Source: Micromussa lordhowensis
Taxonomy: Eukaryota > Cnidaria > Anthozoa > Scleractinia > Lobophylliidae
NCBI GenBank assembly: GCA_964020085.1
Contig: OZ026607.1
Location: 16,033,422-16,097,421, forward strand
Direction of reading: 5' to 3'
DNA: 64,000 nucleotides
This document shows positions 1-12,200 of this stretch, in pieces. The notes beneath the pieces were generated by a model. That model was given only the letters and a program-made list of their open reading frames with translations, had not been told where the DNA came from and searched no databases. The translations under genes were made by a program, and so were the position numbers. The first letter of the stretch is position 1. Each line of letters starts with the position of its first letter.

Positions 1-636
1 GAATTATTCCGGACCCATAAGTGGACACCCAAGAAAAATATGGTGTATGTCCACTTACGGGAGAGTAATCAGTTACATATGCAGGTGTTAATTACATGTT
101 TTATTGGGTAGCCAAAAATAGCAACTGAAAGTCTTTATTGATGTCAAATGTTAAAACTAAAAAACAAAAAGAAATATAGAGTACACAGTATAATAATAAT
201 AATACATTCAACAAAAAGTGGAACAGGGCTTATGTATTGGTGTTCGCTTACGAGAGAGCATAAGCAAAAGAAAATTTAAAGCCAATTTTTCATTTTCAAA
301 AGTGTCCGCGTCCGCTTATGAGAGATTGTCCGCTTATGGGAACGTGTAAATACAGAGTTTGACTGGGAGGTAAAAAGGGGAATTGAAAACAGTGTGCGTA
401 ACTGGAGCTGTCTGCTTAAGAGAGTGTAGTTACCATCAAGGTACAAGTTAAAACCTACCTAGAAAGAGGTATTGATAACAATATTTAGAACAGGGATATA
501 TACTGTTACATCATATTTAAACAATAGCCTCTATTTGACAACAAAATATGCTTGGATTTAAAAATTTTAAAGCGCGACTGACTGTTAACTCTGTTGAAAA
601 TAAAATCAAAACTAATGATATTTCTAATTAACTCAC

Positions 637-2032
637 CAAATTCTTCATTAAAATAAGTCCAGCTTTGATAATGCCCCCCGCCAAAGTGGTCATTCTTCAA
701 GCCTTCTTCTCCATACAAGTCATACTTTTTACGCAGTTCTTCATCTGAAAAGACAAGAAATATTTTAGTGTCTATAAATCTGAAGAAAATTGTGCAAGGT
801 AGCTCTCTTCAAAATCTTTGTAGAAGGTGATTAATTACATGTAACAGAGTACAAATAGAACCAGTTTTCTGGCTTGCTCATCAGGTTAGCTCTAACTATA
901 GACCCTATTCATAAATGGCTGCCAATTAAAAATTATTTTGTAAGTACAGTAGAACCCAGGTAACTCGAACTCTGAAGGGAAACGACCCCGCTATAACGAA
1001 CAATTTTTTCGGTACCATGACACTTCGTTATAGCGGGGTTCCACTGTATATGGGTTTAGATGGGCACTTACCATATGCTGATGAGGCAAAAATTAATTTT
1101 GACCCAATATGGTCTAAGCTCTCGTAAACGGCCACTTCCCATAAGCGACCACCTAGGCTTGACATTTTGGGTGGTCGCTTATGGGAGGTTCAACTGTAGT
1201 AGATTATACTGAAACAGAATAGATAGTGACTAATGCAACCAACATAAGAAAACATTCTTGATAGAAAGCTGACAAGTAGATATATAAGTTATACTAGATG
1301 TTCTGGACTTATTGCAGAATGGCATTAAGACAGATTATTCATTGCAACTGAATGTAACGAACAGTATCACTATCTATAAATTCAGATATTTTGTTTTTCC
1401 AGCTGCTGGTAACAACGAGTTCAGATGAGCTTAATTAAACATCACGAAGTTGAATAAAATTAATTACTGGAAATATGAGATGAACATATATCACTACATA
1501 ATCTCTGTGATCGTTGAAATTCATTTAAATACAATATAAATTGCCAGAAAGTGCAAAATTATAGGCAAACCCAAATAATGTTAAGCTAGGTTATTCAAAA
1601 CACTCTTTGGTGCTCTAAAATATTTTTCTAAAACCGGCTTATCAGAGAGCCAACGTGTTCGTAAAAATAAAACAAGGTCTCTAATATATGATGCCTACCT
1701 TTTAAAACTTCGTACGCTTTATTAATCGTTGTAAACCTTTCGTGTGCTTGAGGGTCATCCTGTTAAATAAAAATAATTCGACGAACAGGAAATACAATAA
1801 ACTGATGAAAGAAAAAAAATATAAACACATGCATGTATCGTATAAAGGCTTACGTGCTTACCGGGTTTTTATCAGGGTGAAGTTTAAGAGCTAGTTTTTT
1901 AAATGCTTTTCGTATGTCCTTTTGGCTTGCGTCTCTAGAGATTCCTAATAATTCATAGTAGTCCTCGGAGAACACTGGATAATAAAGAAAACTGGAAATT
2001 AAGATAAATAATAGTGGCTTATTCATTCTCAT
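637..2032 (-). CDS. DNAJC10: DNAJC10/ERdj5-like ER J-domain protein, 5' part (leaves window on the left)
   Basis: Three exons are visible on the minus strand: 2032-1862, 1759-1699 and 744-637, with GT-AG borders and consistent phase, giving the first 113 residues. Residues 1-22 form a hydrophobic signal peptide (MRMNKP then [16 protein letters not shown]). A J domain follows at about residues 24-92, with the HPD motif at 52-54 (LHPDKNP) that stimulates Hsp70/BiP ATPase, then a short Gly/Tyr stretch ([16 protein letters not shown]). Signal peptide plus J domain plus this YESW-like tail matches animal DNAJC10/ERdj5, an ER reductase with thioredoxin domains that helps remove misfolded proteins. 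The thioredoxin part would lie beyond the left edge and is not seen. Another ER J protein such as DNAJC16 is possible but fits less well. Confidence 0.85.
950..1200. repeat. Short interspersed repeat copies with inverted ends
   Basis: Within DNAJC10 intron 2, 950-1050 has inverted CTATAACGAA / TTCGTTATAG arms. About 1120-1200 carries a unit with GCGACCAC and its complement GTGGTCGC followed by GGGAGGTTCAACTGTA. The same unit recurs, diverged, at about 52000-52200 and 53525-53625, and related wording (ggacacc, gtccacttacgggag) fills 1-420. This is a dispersed repeat family; no coding capacity is seen. Confidence 0.5.
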
Positions 2033-2128
2033 TCACGTCACAGACAGACACAGTTTTGTGATTTTGAAAGATCTGACACAACAACTGGTTCCCAGGCCTC
2101 TTCAGTGTTGAGCGAATCGCAGGCTCGG

Positions 2129-2152
2129 CGACGTGGCGTCTGTTTACGTGCC
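2129..2152 (-). promoter_or_regulatory. Candidate UPR element upstream of DNAJC10
   Basis: About 100 bp upstream of the DNAJC10 start, the minus strand reads CGCCACGTCG (2129-2138), close to the XBP1/UPRE consensus TGCCACGTCA; a second ACGT core lies at about 2146-2149. Mammalian ERdj5 is induced by ER stress, so such a site makes sense here. The match is short and is inference only. Confidence 0.3.
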
Positions 2153-2270
2153 TTTTCGTGATTTGTCCATCGTCGTCTCTCTGCTGAGGATTAATTATCA
2201 GACACTCTGTACTCCTTGAAGAAGCAAATTACCGTTTGTAGAAGAGGATATGGCAAGAGCACCCGAGAAG

Positions 2271-5200
2271 GTAAAAATTGAAGACATCGACCTTGTCTTG
2301 CCCAACTGAACTTTCTTCACTATTGGTTGAACCGATGATGTGGACGAGGAAAAGGAGAGAGCATAGTTAGTAGAGGAGACGATAGAATTGAAATGTGCAA
2401 CGATTTGAACTTAATTCTGCCAAAGTTTGGTCGTCCTCTTTAATTTTTTCTCATCAGGCTTTAGGCACTTCGATAAATAAATATGTTAGAACAAAATAGT
2501 CAAAATTTTTTGTATTTTAGTTTGCAGCTTTTTCACCTCAAAACATTACCGGTCTAGATGGGAAAGTCTAGACTACAATAAAGCTCTGTTTACTGGGTTC
2601 TAGAACTAATATTTTTAATCCTTTGCAAAAATATATTCCTGAATATAGTTTTTATCTTAGTCCTTGGAGAGTACTCCATAAGGAAAACTGGAGAACAGAA
2701 TAAATAATAGCAGATTATTCATTCTTGGTTTACAGGGAGACATTTAATTCATGTTAAATTTTTCCAGGGCTCCCTTGACTAAGATCCTTTGTCAGCTCCC
2801 AGTCGTACCCTTGCAACTTTGTGTAAGGTCTGTGAGCTCTCATAAGAGTTTGTGACTTGTTAGCTTGGTGCAAGTCTAGTCCATTTCTACCCCTCTCTCT
2901 GTCACGCAACACTACGTTCACTCCCGCAACACTACGCTCTCGGGAGAGCGGGTCGGCTCTAGCTCTCTCAAGTGCGTGACAGATAGACTAGCCGGCCCTA
3001 TTGAATTTTATTGAAAGCAAGTTCTTGTTGTAGCTGAATTTGAATTCGAGATTATCTTATGGATTCACATTTGTGTAATGCATCCATCAATCCCAGTAGT
3101 GCCGATTTCCCAGTAGTGGAGAATTCCCTAGGGTGGGGACAAATAAATGGGTCAAATGCCTCAGGGTAAAAGCAAAAAAGAATCAAATGCCCCATCCCCA
3201 GGCTAATCCAGTGAACACAGCTGCTGAAAACTTCAAAGTGAAAGTGTAAGCTCGACGTGTGAAATTTGAAAACCTAGAGGTTTTTTCAAGCTGTTTGATA
3301 TGTCTGTATAAAAAGTGCAGGCGCAACTGATTGCGAGCGCGTCCTTACCTTACGCAACTCGATCTCGTCCCCAGGGTCTTCCACTCGACTACTTTCAAAA
3401 GTGGAGGAGACACTGGGATGAGGTAGATCATCTCGTCCCCAGAGCCCGCACGTTGTCGGTCAGCGGGGAACGAATGGGCAATGATTCTAGACCCAGAGGT
3501 CTCGATTTTTTTATGCTAACTAAAGGATCGCGACCCCCGGGGACGAGTCAAGTAGCCTGCGCATGTTTTAAAGCAACGTGTCCTTTCAATTCATGATTGC
3601 TGTTTTATGTGATTAATACTTGTCAGTTTTTGTTGTGGTATTTTAACAATTCGAAATGTCAAAACTCCGGGGTTTTTTATTCGAGAGCCGATTGAGTGTC
3701 AGGAATTAGTTGAAGCAATTCTTAATGAATTTTATTTGGTTGGCTTGGCAGAAGTTTGTTTTCTTTGCAAGTTTATTGCGATTAGCAAACAGAATAGTAA
3801 CGTTATCACGCGTTATCACGGAACGTTTGACGACACATGACAATTACGTGATAGCTAGCGGGACATTTTGACCAAAACGGAGTGCACGGAAAATTTGGCC
3901 GGTAAAATAATGGGTGGGTCTGTAAAACAAGTTCCGGAAGAAAACAAACAGTAACGATTTATGCGGCTGATAAAAGACCTAATTTAATCAGTTATAAGAG
4001 TGCAGAACTTAACAAACGTGCTAGAATGCAATAACGCTTGAAACATTTCACACGTAATGGTGCGCAAACAAAGGTTTAGTTACCTCGGTTACAAAGAGCG
4101 GAAGGGTCTTAAAGCTTCTAGTTATGTCAATAGAAATGCTAAAAGACGCTGAAGAACAAACAGAAAGGAGAGGAGACAGATCTAGGTATGTAAACTTTGA
4201 CTGTTTTTGAATTAATCCTCGCATTGAAACAGCCTTTGGTTAAAACGTGAGCAGATAAAGCGACAAGTTCTTTCGCCTGAAGAAGCTGTCACTTAGCTTC
4301 GCCGAGCGTGGAGAGGTTCTTTTTTTTGTTTTAAGTTACGCGCTGAATTGAGTCGCGAATAGCGCAATGATTTAATTATTTTCAGATCTATAAACACACC
4401 ACCAAGATGCAAAGTTTTAGGGCTTTTCAACTGCACGAAGACACGGAGGAGAAATACAAGAAGAAAGGAGCTCTGTCCGTGAAACTACACCACTTCTTCC
4501 CTTGGTTTTCATACATCAGTCATAGCAAAGAAATTAAATACAGCAAATGAATTAACTGAACAGAGTTTCAAGCCAAAGACTTCAGTGGCAAAACTCTTTC
4601 TTCGGAGACTAGGAATTTTACTGGAAACCCGAGTTCCTTCTCGAAAGACGTTATTGTAACATTGGTAAAAGCTTTCTTTATTTTCGGCCAATCTTAGCCG
4701 CTGAATTTTTGGAAGTTACCGGAATTTGGTCTGCATTCCTCAGTAGAGTTTCATGTATTAACAAGTCCTAAAAAATCTGATAATGAGGTACACATAGATG
4801 TAGACGTGATGTGGGTTTGTTTACGTAGGAAAATGTATAAACAATCCGCAACTTTTAAATCTCTTTAGCTACGTACATTGATCGCACAAAAATCAAAATC
4901 TATTTATCATCCGGTCGCCTTTACTTTCCAATGACGATTACGGAATGAAAAGTGCTGTGTCGAGTGGATCTTTTTCTGAATAAAGTCGATAACCTGAACC
5001 TTGGACAAATAGTGTCAAACCTATAAATCACTATCTCTCTCAAATCACGAGGCCTCGCTTTGAACAAACAATTGAACGACAGAACACTGATGGAAACTGA
5101 GCCGCACTTCAAACCTTCGTTTCCTTCTATTTACCGCGGCGCCATCAGGGACTGGGCGGGGCGAGGGCGTGGGGGTAAGGGGGGGGGGGGGTGAGTATCC

Positions 5201-6228
5201 CATGTGGCCTAAATTAGCCCGTATCCCCTTAATTCAAATTGCGAAAATCAACAATTTTTCCACTCTGTCTACTCTATATCCAGTTTTATCCGATCTAAAT
5301 GTCCTATATTCCCAACCCCTTTATTAATTTTCCCCTCAAATATCCAGTGTATCCCGTTAGGTTTTTACCTAAAATTTCCCGTCTCCTAAAAACCCCTAAT
5401 AGAGCCTCTGGTCGGGAAATTGGTCAGTTTCTGAACTCTTTGATTGTTCAAAACAAAATAAAAGAAACTGTCAAGAACAGGACGCCAAATTTGGAACTTT
5501 AGTTAGATAGCTTGTAGCTTCAACCCCTCATTTCTGTGTCCAGTGGTCCCATTCTCCAGTCCAGTTTTTTTCTTTTCCTGAGGTTGCAAAAAGTGCGAAA
5601 AAACTGAAAAGGAGTCAAAATGGCCAAATTCATTTCAGATTAAGTCTTGAGATCTGTTTTGTTGGTTAAAATTTCTATATTCGTTGCTTTCGTGGGGTGG
5701 AAAAAGAAATTCACATGATGGCATTTATCATTGCACAAAACTTGATTTGTCCATGCGCGAACGTATTCTTTGGCACTTGGCCCAACTATAAAGTGCTTGC
5801 TTTTACAAATCAAAACAATGAAGGTTGTCACAGGCCTTTACAAATAACTAATTTAAAAGCCTGTTTCATTCCAGATACTCATGACCAACATTCTACCGAT
5901 GAAGGAACCTGGGACAGAGAGAAGAACACAAAGATGTCATCATACTGCATTCTTGAAAATTGCCTTCCTCTAACAGAGAAAGCGTGATCTGGGCAAGTTG
6001 TCATGATTTGAAAAAAAGATATTGCCAATACGTGCACAGTTTATGTAAACAGTACACTTTTTTATTATCAGAATACACTTTAAATTCTTACAAGATAAAA
6101 CAAGTCTAACCTGCGACCTTTCACGTGAAAAAAAGTTCGCGGTCAAGTGTGTTGTTGAAGCCCGTAACTCTGGAAACAGAGGTTGTTATCAACTTGGTCT
6201 GTTGGATTGAATATTAGAGTAATTGGAG
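2271..6228. other. Intergenic region without a convincing gene
   Basis: Between the DNAJC10 promoter and the CH-filamin gene I see no firm gene. It holds repeats with CTCGTCCCCAG and its complement at about 3360-3560, a G run at about 5175-5190, and a few short open frames next to plausible splice signals (2250-2270; 4124-4185 with 4386-4482) that could be exons of an unrecognised plus-strand gene but cannot be tied to a family. Confidence 0.4.
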
Positions 6229-9200
6229 ATGACAGCACAGGTTCTCGATATGGCATGTGAGAGAAGTAATTTTATATTTCCCGTGGCCGGTTACACGCAG
6301 ATTATCAGACGACGCACCCTTACGAAATGGACTAACGTTCACTTGAAGACGGTCGGCTTGTCGGTCGAAGATGTGATCGATCTGTTAGACAGCGGAACGG
6401 TGGCGAAACTTCTGTCAGTTTTGTCGGGAAGACACATAGCTGTGCCGATTTTTCAACCTCAGCGAAAGAAACGTCAACAGGTTGGCTGGAGGAATATTTT
6501 CAGTTTTCTGGCAAGCCAAGAATTCCCAGCGGAAGTAATAGGTAAGATTTTGTATAGATTTTTCGCTGTTAAATTGCGTGACGGAATCAAAAATTGCTGA
6601 AATTACTGAGATCGAAATAAACACCACATAGAGATCATATCATAGTAGGTAAATATATTTACTGCAACAGTGGTTTATATGTTAATCAAAACAACAGATG
6701 ATAGACTTATTTCAAATCGCCGGATTTTTTATCTTACTCAGTTCTATGGCCTTATAATAACTTCATTGTTTTTGGGCTCTTAAACGTCCTTCTGTCATAA
6801 GAACAAACATTCATTCAGAGATCATCAAGGAATGAAGGATGCTTCTACAAAGGAAGAGAGTTCAAAAACTGAGACGAGTGTCTTGGGCAAGTCTGATGAT
6901 TACGTCATATTTATTAATATATTTGTTCCCATTCAAATGATCTTCAAACCGCACTCGATTATTGTCTGAAAGTAAATAAGCTTGTACTTGTAATAAATCT
7001 TTCTTGTATCCTCTAAACGCTTCCTTAGACCACACTACGGGAAGGAATTCTTAATCGCCGCGCCACGCGGTAATCCGATTTAACTTACAATTTAACACAC
7101 TCGGGTTAATTTTCAGCTCAAAAGAAAAGCCATTCATGGTATATGGGGATTTTTAGTTTAGATTACATTACGAGAAGTCGGTTTTCGATTCTGAAATCCT
7201 CCGCACGCGGAACTTAGTTAATATTATGCAAATTAGGGAAGAAACGCCCGCGCTTCTCGCGGCTGGATCGCACGCTAGAAACTTAACTTCTCGCACGCCA
7301 GGAAAAGAAAAAGGCTGCTTGCAGTCTAATTTTAGATTAAACTCACTCAATTTTAAAAGGTATTTCGCAAGCTCTTTTGTGAGATCTTTCAAAACTATAT
7401 ATCCATCGCGGAATTACAAATTGGTTTAGGGTCAATAGCGTTATGAAGCAACATCTTTTGAGAACAAAGAAGTGAGAATTGTCACGCAAATCCTCTGGAA
7501 ATCGTCACGAACATACCTCAGCGCACGGGGGAGGTGCTGGGTGGGGAGGGGATGGGGCTGCAGGGTTAGGGAAAGGCACAAGAACGCCCTTTATCCATTG
7601 CACAGCAGGCCTCGCTTCCTCCAGCGATTTTCACTCGCACTGCGCTATGGTGGAATCCCTCCCCTCTTTAATCACCAATTCGCATGTCCATACACCGAGA
7701 GTTTGCTTTGATTACATACGTCTTAAGCCTGGTTTACCCTAGCGACATAACGACATCGTCACGAACGACATAAAAAGGACGTAAAAAAAGGACGTTATGT
7801 TTGTAGTGTGAACATGTAGACATAATGAGATATTATTAGCAACATAACAGCATGAACATAACCACATAAAGATAAAACTGATCTTTTCCTTATGTCGTTA
7901 TGCCGCTAGTGTGAACCAAGCTTTACTAACCGAATTCTATAAACATAAACCGAAGGGGAAAACCGGGCTCCATAACTTGCAGAACGGACCGAGAAGACGA
8001 GGTTAGTAAGCTATTTCTTTTATCCGGCTCTACTGTGTGTCTGACGGGTTCGGGGACGATTTTTTTTTTCACGCGGAGCGGCTTCAAAATTCTGACGCAC
8101 GTGAAAAGCAAAACAAGGCAATTTGAAATCACTAGGAAACTATATCAAGCGAGAAAAGTGAACTTCATTCAATGACAGGTGATTTGTGACGCATTGTTGC
8201 CGCCATCTTTGCCTTCCTTGAAAAAAACTGCGAGGGGCTGGGCTCGATCGTTGGCAAACTGTTGTTCCCAGGCTGCTCTCAAGACAGTTTTCATTTCGAA
8301 CCAGTTATGAAAAAGAAATGCTTACTTTCTGTAAAAGAAATTGCTATTTTTCTCGAGAATACAAATTATTTGTAGATTTTTACAATTTTTCCTCAATCTT
8401 TTGCTGTCAGATTTCATTTTTTTTATTGTTTAGCTCTCAACCAAAAATAAGATTGAAATGTACTGCTATTTAATGGTTAAAAGCAAAACTAATCCCACAA
8501 GGATTTTGTTGTCTTCATCCTCTCAGATTATATTGACTATTAATTGAACACAACTTATGAAAATGTTTTAGCAGCATGCGAAGTGTTTTCGACACAAGAA
8601 GCAATCTGAAATTATCACTATCATTATTTGAGTGTCGCTCCAGCCTTGCTGTGGCAGACTGACTATCTGTCAGTTGAGAAGACGTTTATGGAAATTATTG
8701 TTAACATATGTATATTTGTTCATTTATGCAAATACTATAAAGCCCTTTGACGTCTACATGACATGTGCTCAAGACTTTAAAACCGCAGCAACATCAGCCG
8801 ATACAAACGGCTTTCGCTACGTCGAACGCCTCTTAATATGATACAACATCACGGGGAACTTCTAGAACGGCACAAAGTTGCCCAGCTGGACCTTAGCAAT
8901 CAAAAGTCTCTTTCTTACTCTCTGGATGGATAAAAGCGTGTAGAATCACTGCATTTTAAGGTAATATTTTCCCGTTTTCCTTCCAGTTTATTGATTTCTT
9001 TCGAATCAATCTGTTTCCCAAGTTTAACATTTTATTTCATTCGGTCGAGCGACAAAGACTTTCATTTGCTTCATGGCGGCTTAGATTGTCCGTTAATGCG
9101 AGCAACCAATAATTTCTTCGACTTCTGATATTTTTCACTAGCAAATAAGTTTACATTACAAACAACACGATTGAAATATTATTTAAAATATCTAGAATTC

Positions 9201-12200
9201 CCTACCTCGGGTATTTTTGGCCAAGTTTCCTTCCCAGAAACGAACCAAATTTAATGAAGTTCGTCTCGCTTTCCGAAATTACCAAACTGAATCAATAACA
9301 AACGAAAATTTCTATCCAGATCTAAGGATAACAATAATTTACTGCATGAAATACATGTATAAACGCATTGGACCGGTTCAAAAACACATTTGTACACAGC
9401 TACAGTATTTCTGTTTCCTCCACGTCCCTTTTGGATATTCAAGCAAAGCGAAAAATCATTTTTAATTTCTTTCTTTGGCGCATTCGTTTTCACAGCTGAA
9501 GCTTCGAGCCCAGACAATAACTTTTTCTTCGTAATATTTCGTCCTCGAGGCGCGGCCTTTATAGAAAATAAAACTGCAAATAAACTCTCGCAACTTATGA
9601 TTTCTTAATTTATATAAATTTAGCGAAAGGCAGCTTGCTGTCTTTCGTTGTATCGTCGGATTAGGATTTTGTGAATTCTCTTAACTCCAAGGGGAGTTGG
9701 AAATATATTTCTTTTCTTCTATGGTGCAGCTGAAATATTATTTATTTATATTCATATTTGTTTTTGTGTGTAAGTGGAGTATGCTAATGCGAGAGAATTT
9801 TCAAAAATCTGTTTCCAGTACTGGTTAAGAGACGTTTTTCTCTTAAACTCTCCTATATATAAGGGATTTTTAAAGAACATTGACACTGATAGCCGATATT
9901 TTTTGTGGTGAAATTAATACCACCAGGAATTTTTTATTATTCAACCTGTGAGCACAACTTGCTTCTTTATTTTAGGAAGTGTGCGCTGTACGAGTAAAAC
10001 AATTTTAGTACGGAGGGAAATATTGCCGCTCACTGTTTTGTTTGATGATTGCGCTGCCAGACTTGAAACTCGGAGCCGAGGAAATATTAAGGTAACAACA
10101 ACTTGGAGCCGCTCGCAAGAGATTCACAAATTAATCTGAAAGCTTCAGCCGAGGCGATGTCCATAGGATATCGCCTTGCTTTCGATGGTTGCCACACGCG
10201 GAGTTCGTGGTTCCACATTAGACAAAATATATTTTATATTTGCATGCAGACATGAAACCAAAACTTGAAATGTTGCATTTAAATTTGTTCTTTATACTTT
10301 TTATGCTATTTATCCATAGCTAAGGAACGAAGGAAACCCTTCAAGTTATACAAGGGAGATTTATATGAGAGACTACAAGGCATATTTAATTTTTGGCAGT
10401 ATTTGAATGACTTAGTCTTGGCGGGTACCTGCCACTTGAATTGAAGGTTCATCTGGCCACCAGAACAACAAATTCTAATTTTGGAAAGAAAAGACCTAAC
10501 GTCGAAGTTATCAAAAATAAAAATTGAAATTTGGGCGAAGTTTTGTATAATGTGCAAATGGAACAGGCACAGTGCTTTCAAGTGCATTCAAAGGGTTTCA
10601 AACCCAACTGCGTTCATTTTAAAACGGCAATAAGTTATCTCTTTGTGTGCAATTAAATGCCTTGCGTTGTTTTCTAGTAGCTTTATTTGTAAATATACCT
10701 TGTGTCCTCGAGTAGAACTTAAACAAACAATACGTCAATATGTCGATTTCGGGTCGTTTTCACGGATGGTTGACAACTCAATATCATGAAAAGTATCATG
10801 TTTGTTTATCATCCGTGACATCATTATATTTGACCCTGAAAGCCTTTCATTTCGTGCGGACCTGCATATTTTATTTGTATTTGATAAGCGCTAAAACAGT
10901 TCACTTTTCTTATATTAATGGAAAGTAGGCGCAGTGTTTAAAAATCTTGGATTGAGGGAGAAGTTAAACGTAGTTCAATTTTTCCACTTAAGTTTTACAC
11001 CTTTCCTATATATTTTCGCGCGTACAACTGAGTTGAACGCGCGCATGCCAGAACGTGTAAAGTGTAACGTGGCGACGCACTAAATTGAAATATGGACATT
11101 TAGTTTGCTTTACATGAAGTGTGTATATTGATACCCAGATATCAGTAACGCTATCATTATTTGGTGCCCTGGTAGGGTCACTGTTTGTTTTATATAAAAT
11201 ATGCCACAAAGTGTCCAATATGATTGCTGTCATTTGCATTTTAAGCCGGTTTTCTGAAAAACTAAATTCAACTTTATGAAGCTTGCACCGATGAATATGA
11301 CATATCATATATTTGAACTGCGGAGAAAGATACGAAGAAATGATTGATCATCGCAGTTAAACACACAACTTGAGCAGTTGTGAAATTAAAGGCAAACAAA
11401 AGACCACTAAATGGTCGGCCATTTTGGAATGAGGTGTATGTCTGTATATCTTTCTCCGCAGTTCAAATATGACATTTTATAAATTCATTTGCATTCTTCA
11501 CCTTCTACGGGAAGAGGGCTTGATAGCGGAGCTCCGGCGGCCGAAGGCCGCCAAGCGGAGCCCCATACCCATATTAGCGGAGCTCCGGCGGCCGAAGGCC
11601 GCCAAGCGGAGCCCCATACCCATAATACCCATATTAGGAAACTGAAGGGAACCCATGAACTGATTTTCTCATGTGTATCATGGCTAGCGGTATTGCTCGT
11701 GGGCGCGTACGCACGACGACGACGACGGCGACGGTGGTGGAGTCGCGCAACATGGCGGCCACAATTGACACGTAAACCAAAACGAGGCTTCAGTTTTCGC
11801 GGGCTTTCCTTGTAGGTTGACAGAGCACATGTACCCTTGGTTTAAAGCGTCCTTTGGACATCCATGTTGCAGTCAATTGACACCTGTCAAAACAAGGAAT
11901 CCGCTGACCAGTATCACGTGACCATATCGCGGGCTCAAGTTCAGGGCTCATCGAGGTCACGTGTTTTTTTAAAGTTGACCGCTGCCCAAGTGCTGCTTTT
12001 TTCGATTAGATCGCGGGCTCATGTCAGGATTAACTTGCTGTAAACAGCGTAGGGTTGGTAGGAAGCCGGTTAACGCTAACCCAGGATTAAAATTTAACCG
12101 AATTATAACCTTTTCTTTTGTACAAAGTTTTTTCACTGCTTTTGTTTTGCGTATTTTGCTTTCATTAAAATTCAAAACACAAAAACAATATACAGAAAAT

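Noticed and set aside
2250..2308. ATG with MARAPEK followed by gtaaaa, possible first exon of a gene divergent from DNAJC10.
   Set aside because: Too short; it also reads on to a stop after 19 codons, and no partner exon was found.
3315..3596. 93-codon open frame.
   Set aside because: Lies over inverted CTCGTCCCCAG repeats; no domain or splice support.
4124..4482. Two pieces with good splice signals, giving a 52-aa Arg/Lys-rich protein (starts MSIEMLKDAEEQTERRGD).
   Set aside because: The second piece is also open in another frame (MQSFRAFQLHEDTEEKYKK...), so the reading is ambiguous, and neither version resembles a known family.
5697..5987. 96-codon open frame, and a possible last exon after TTCATTCCAG at about 5874.
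   Set aside because: No recognisable protein features and no upstream exon in matching phase.
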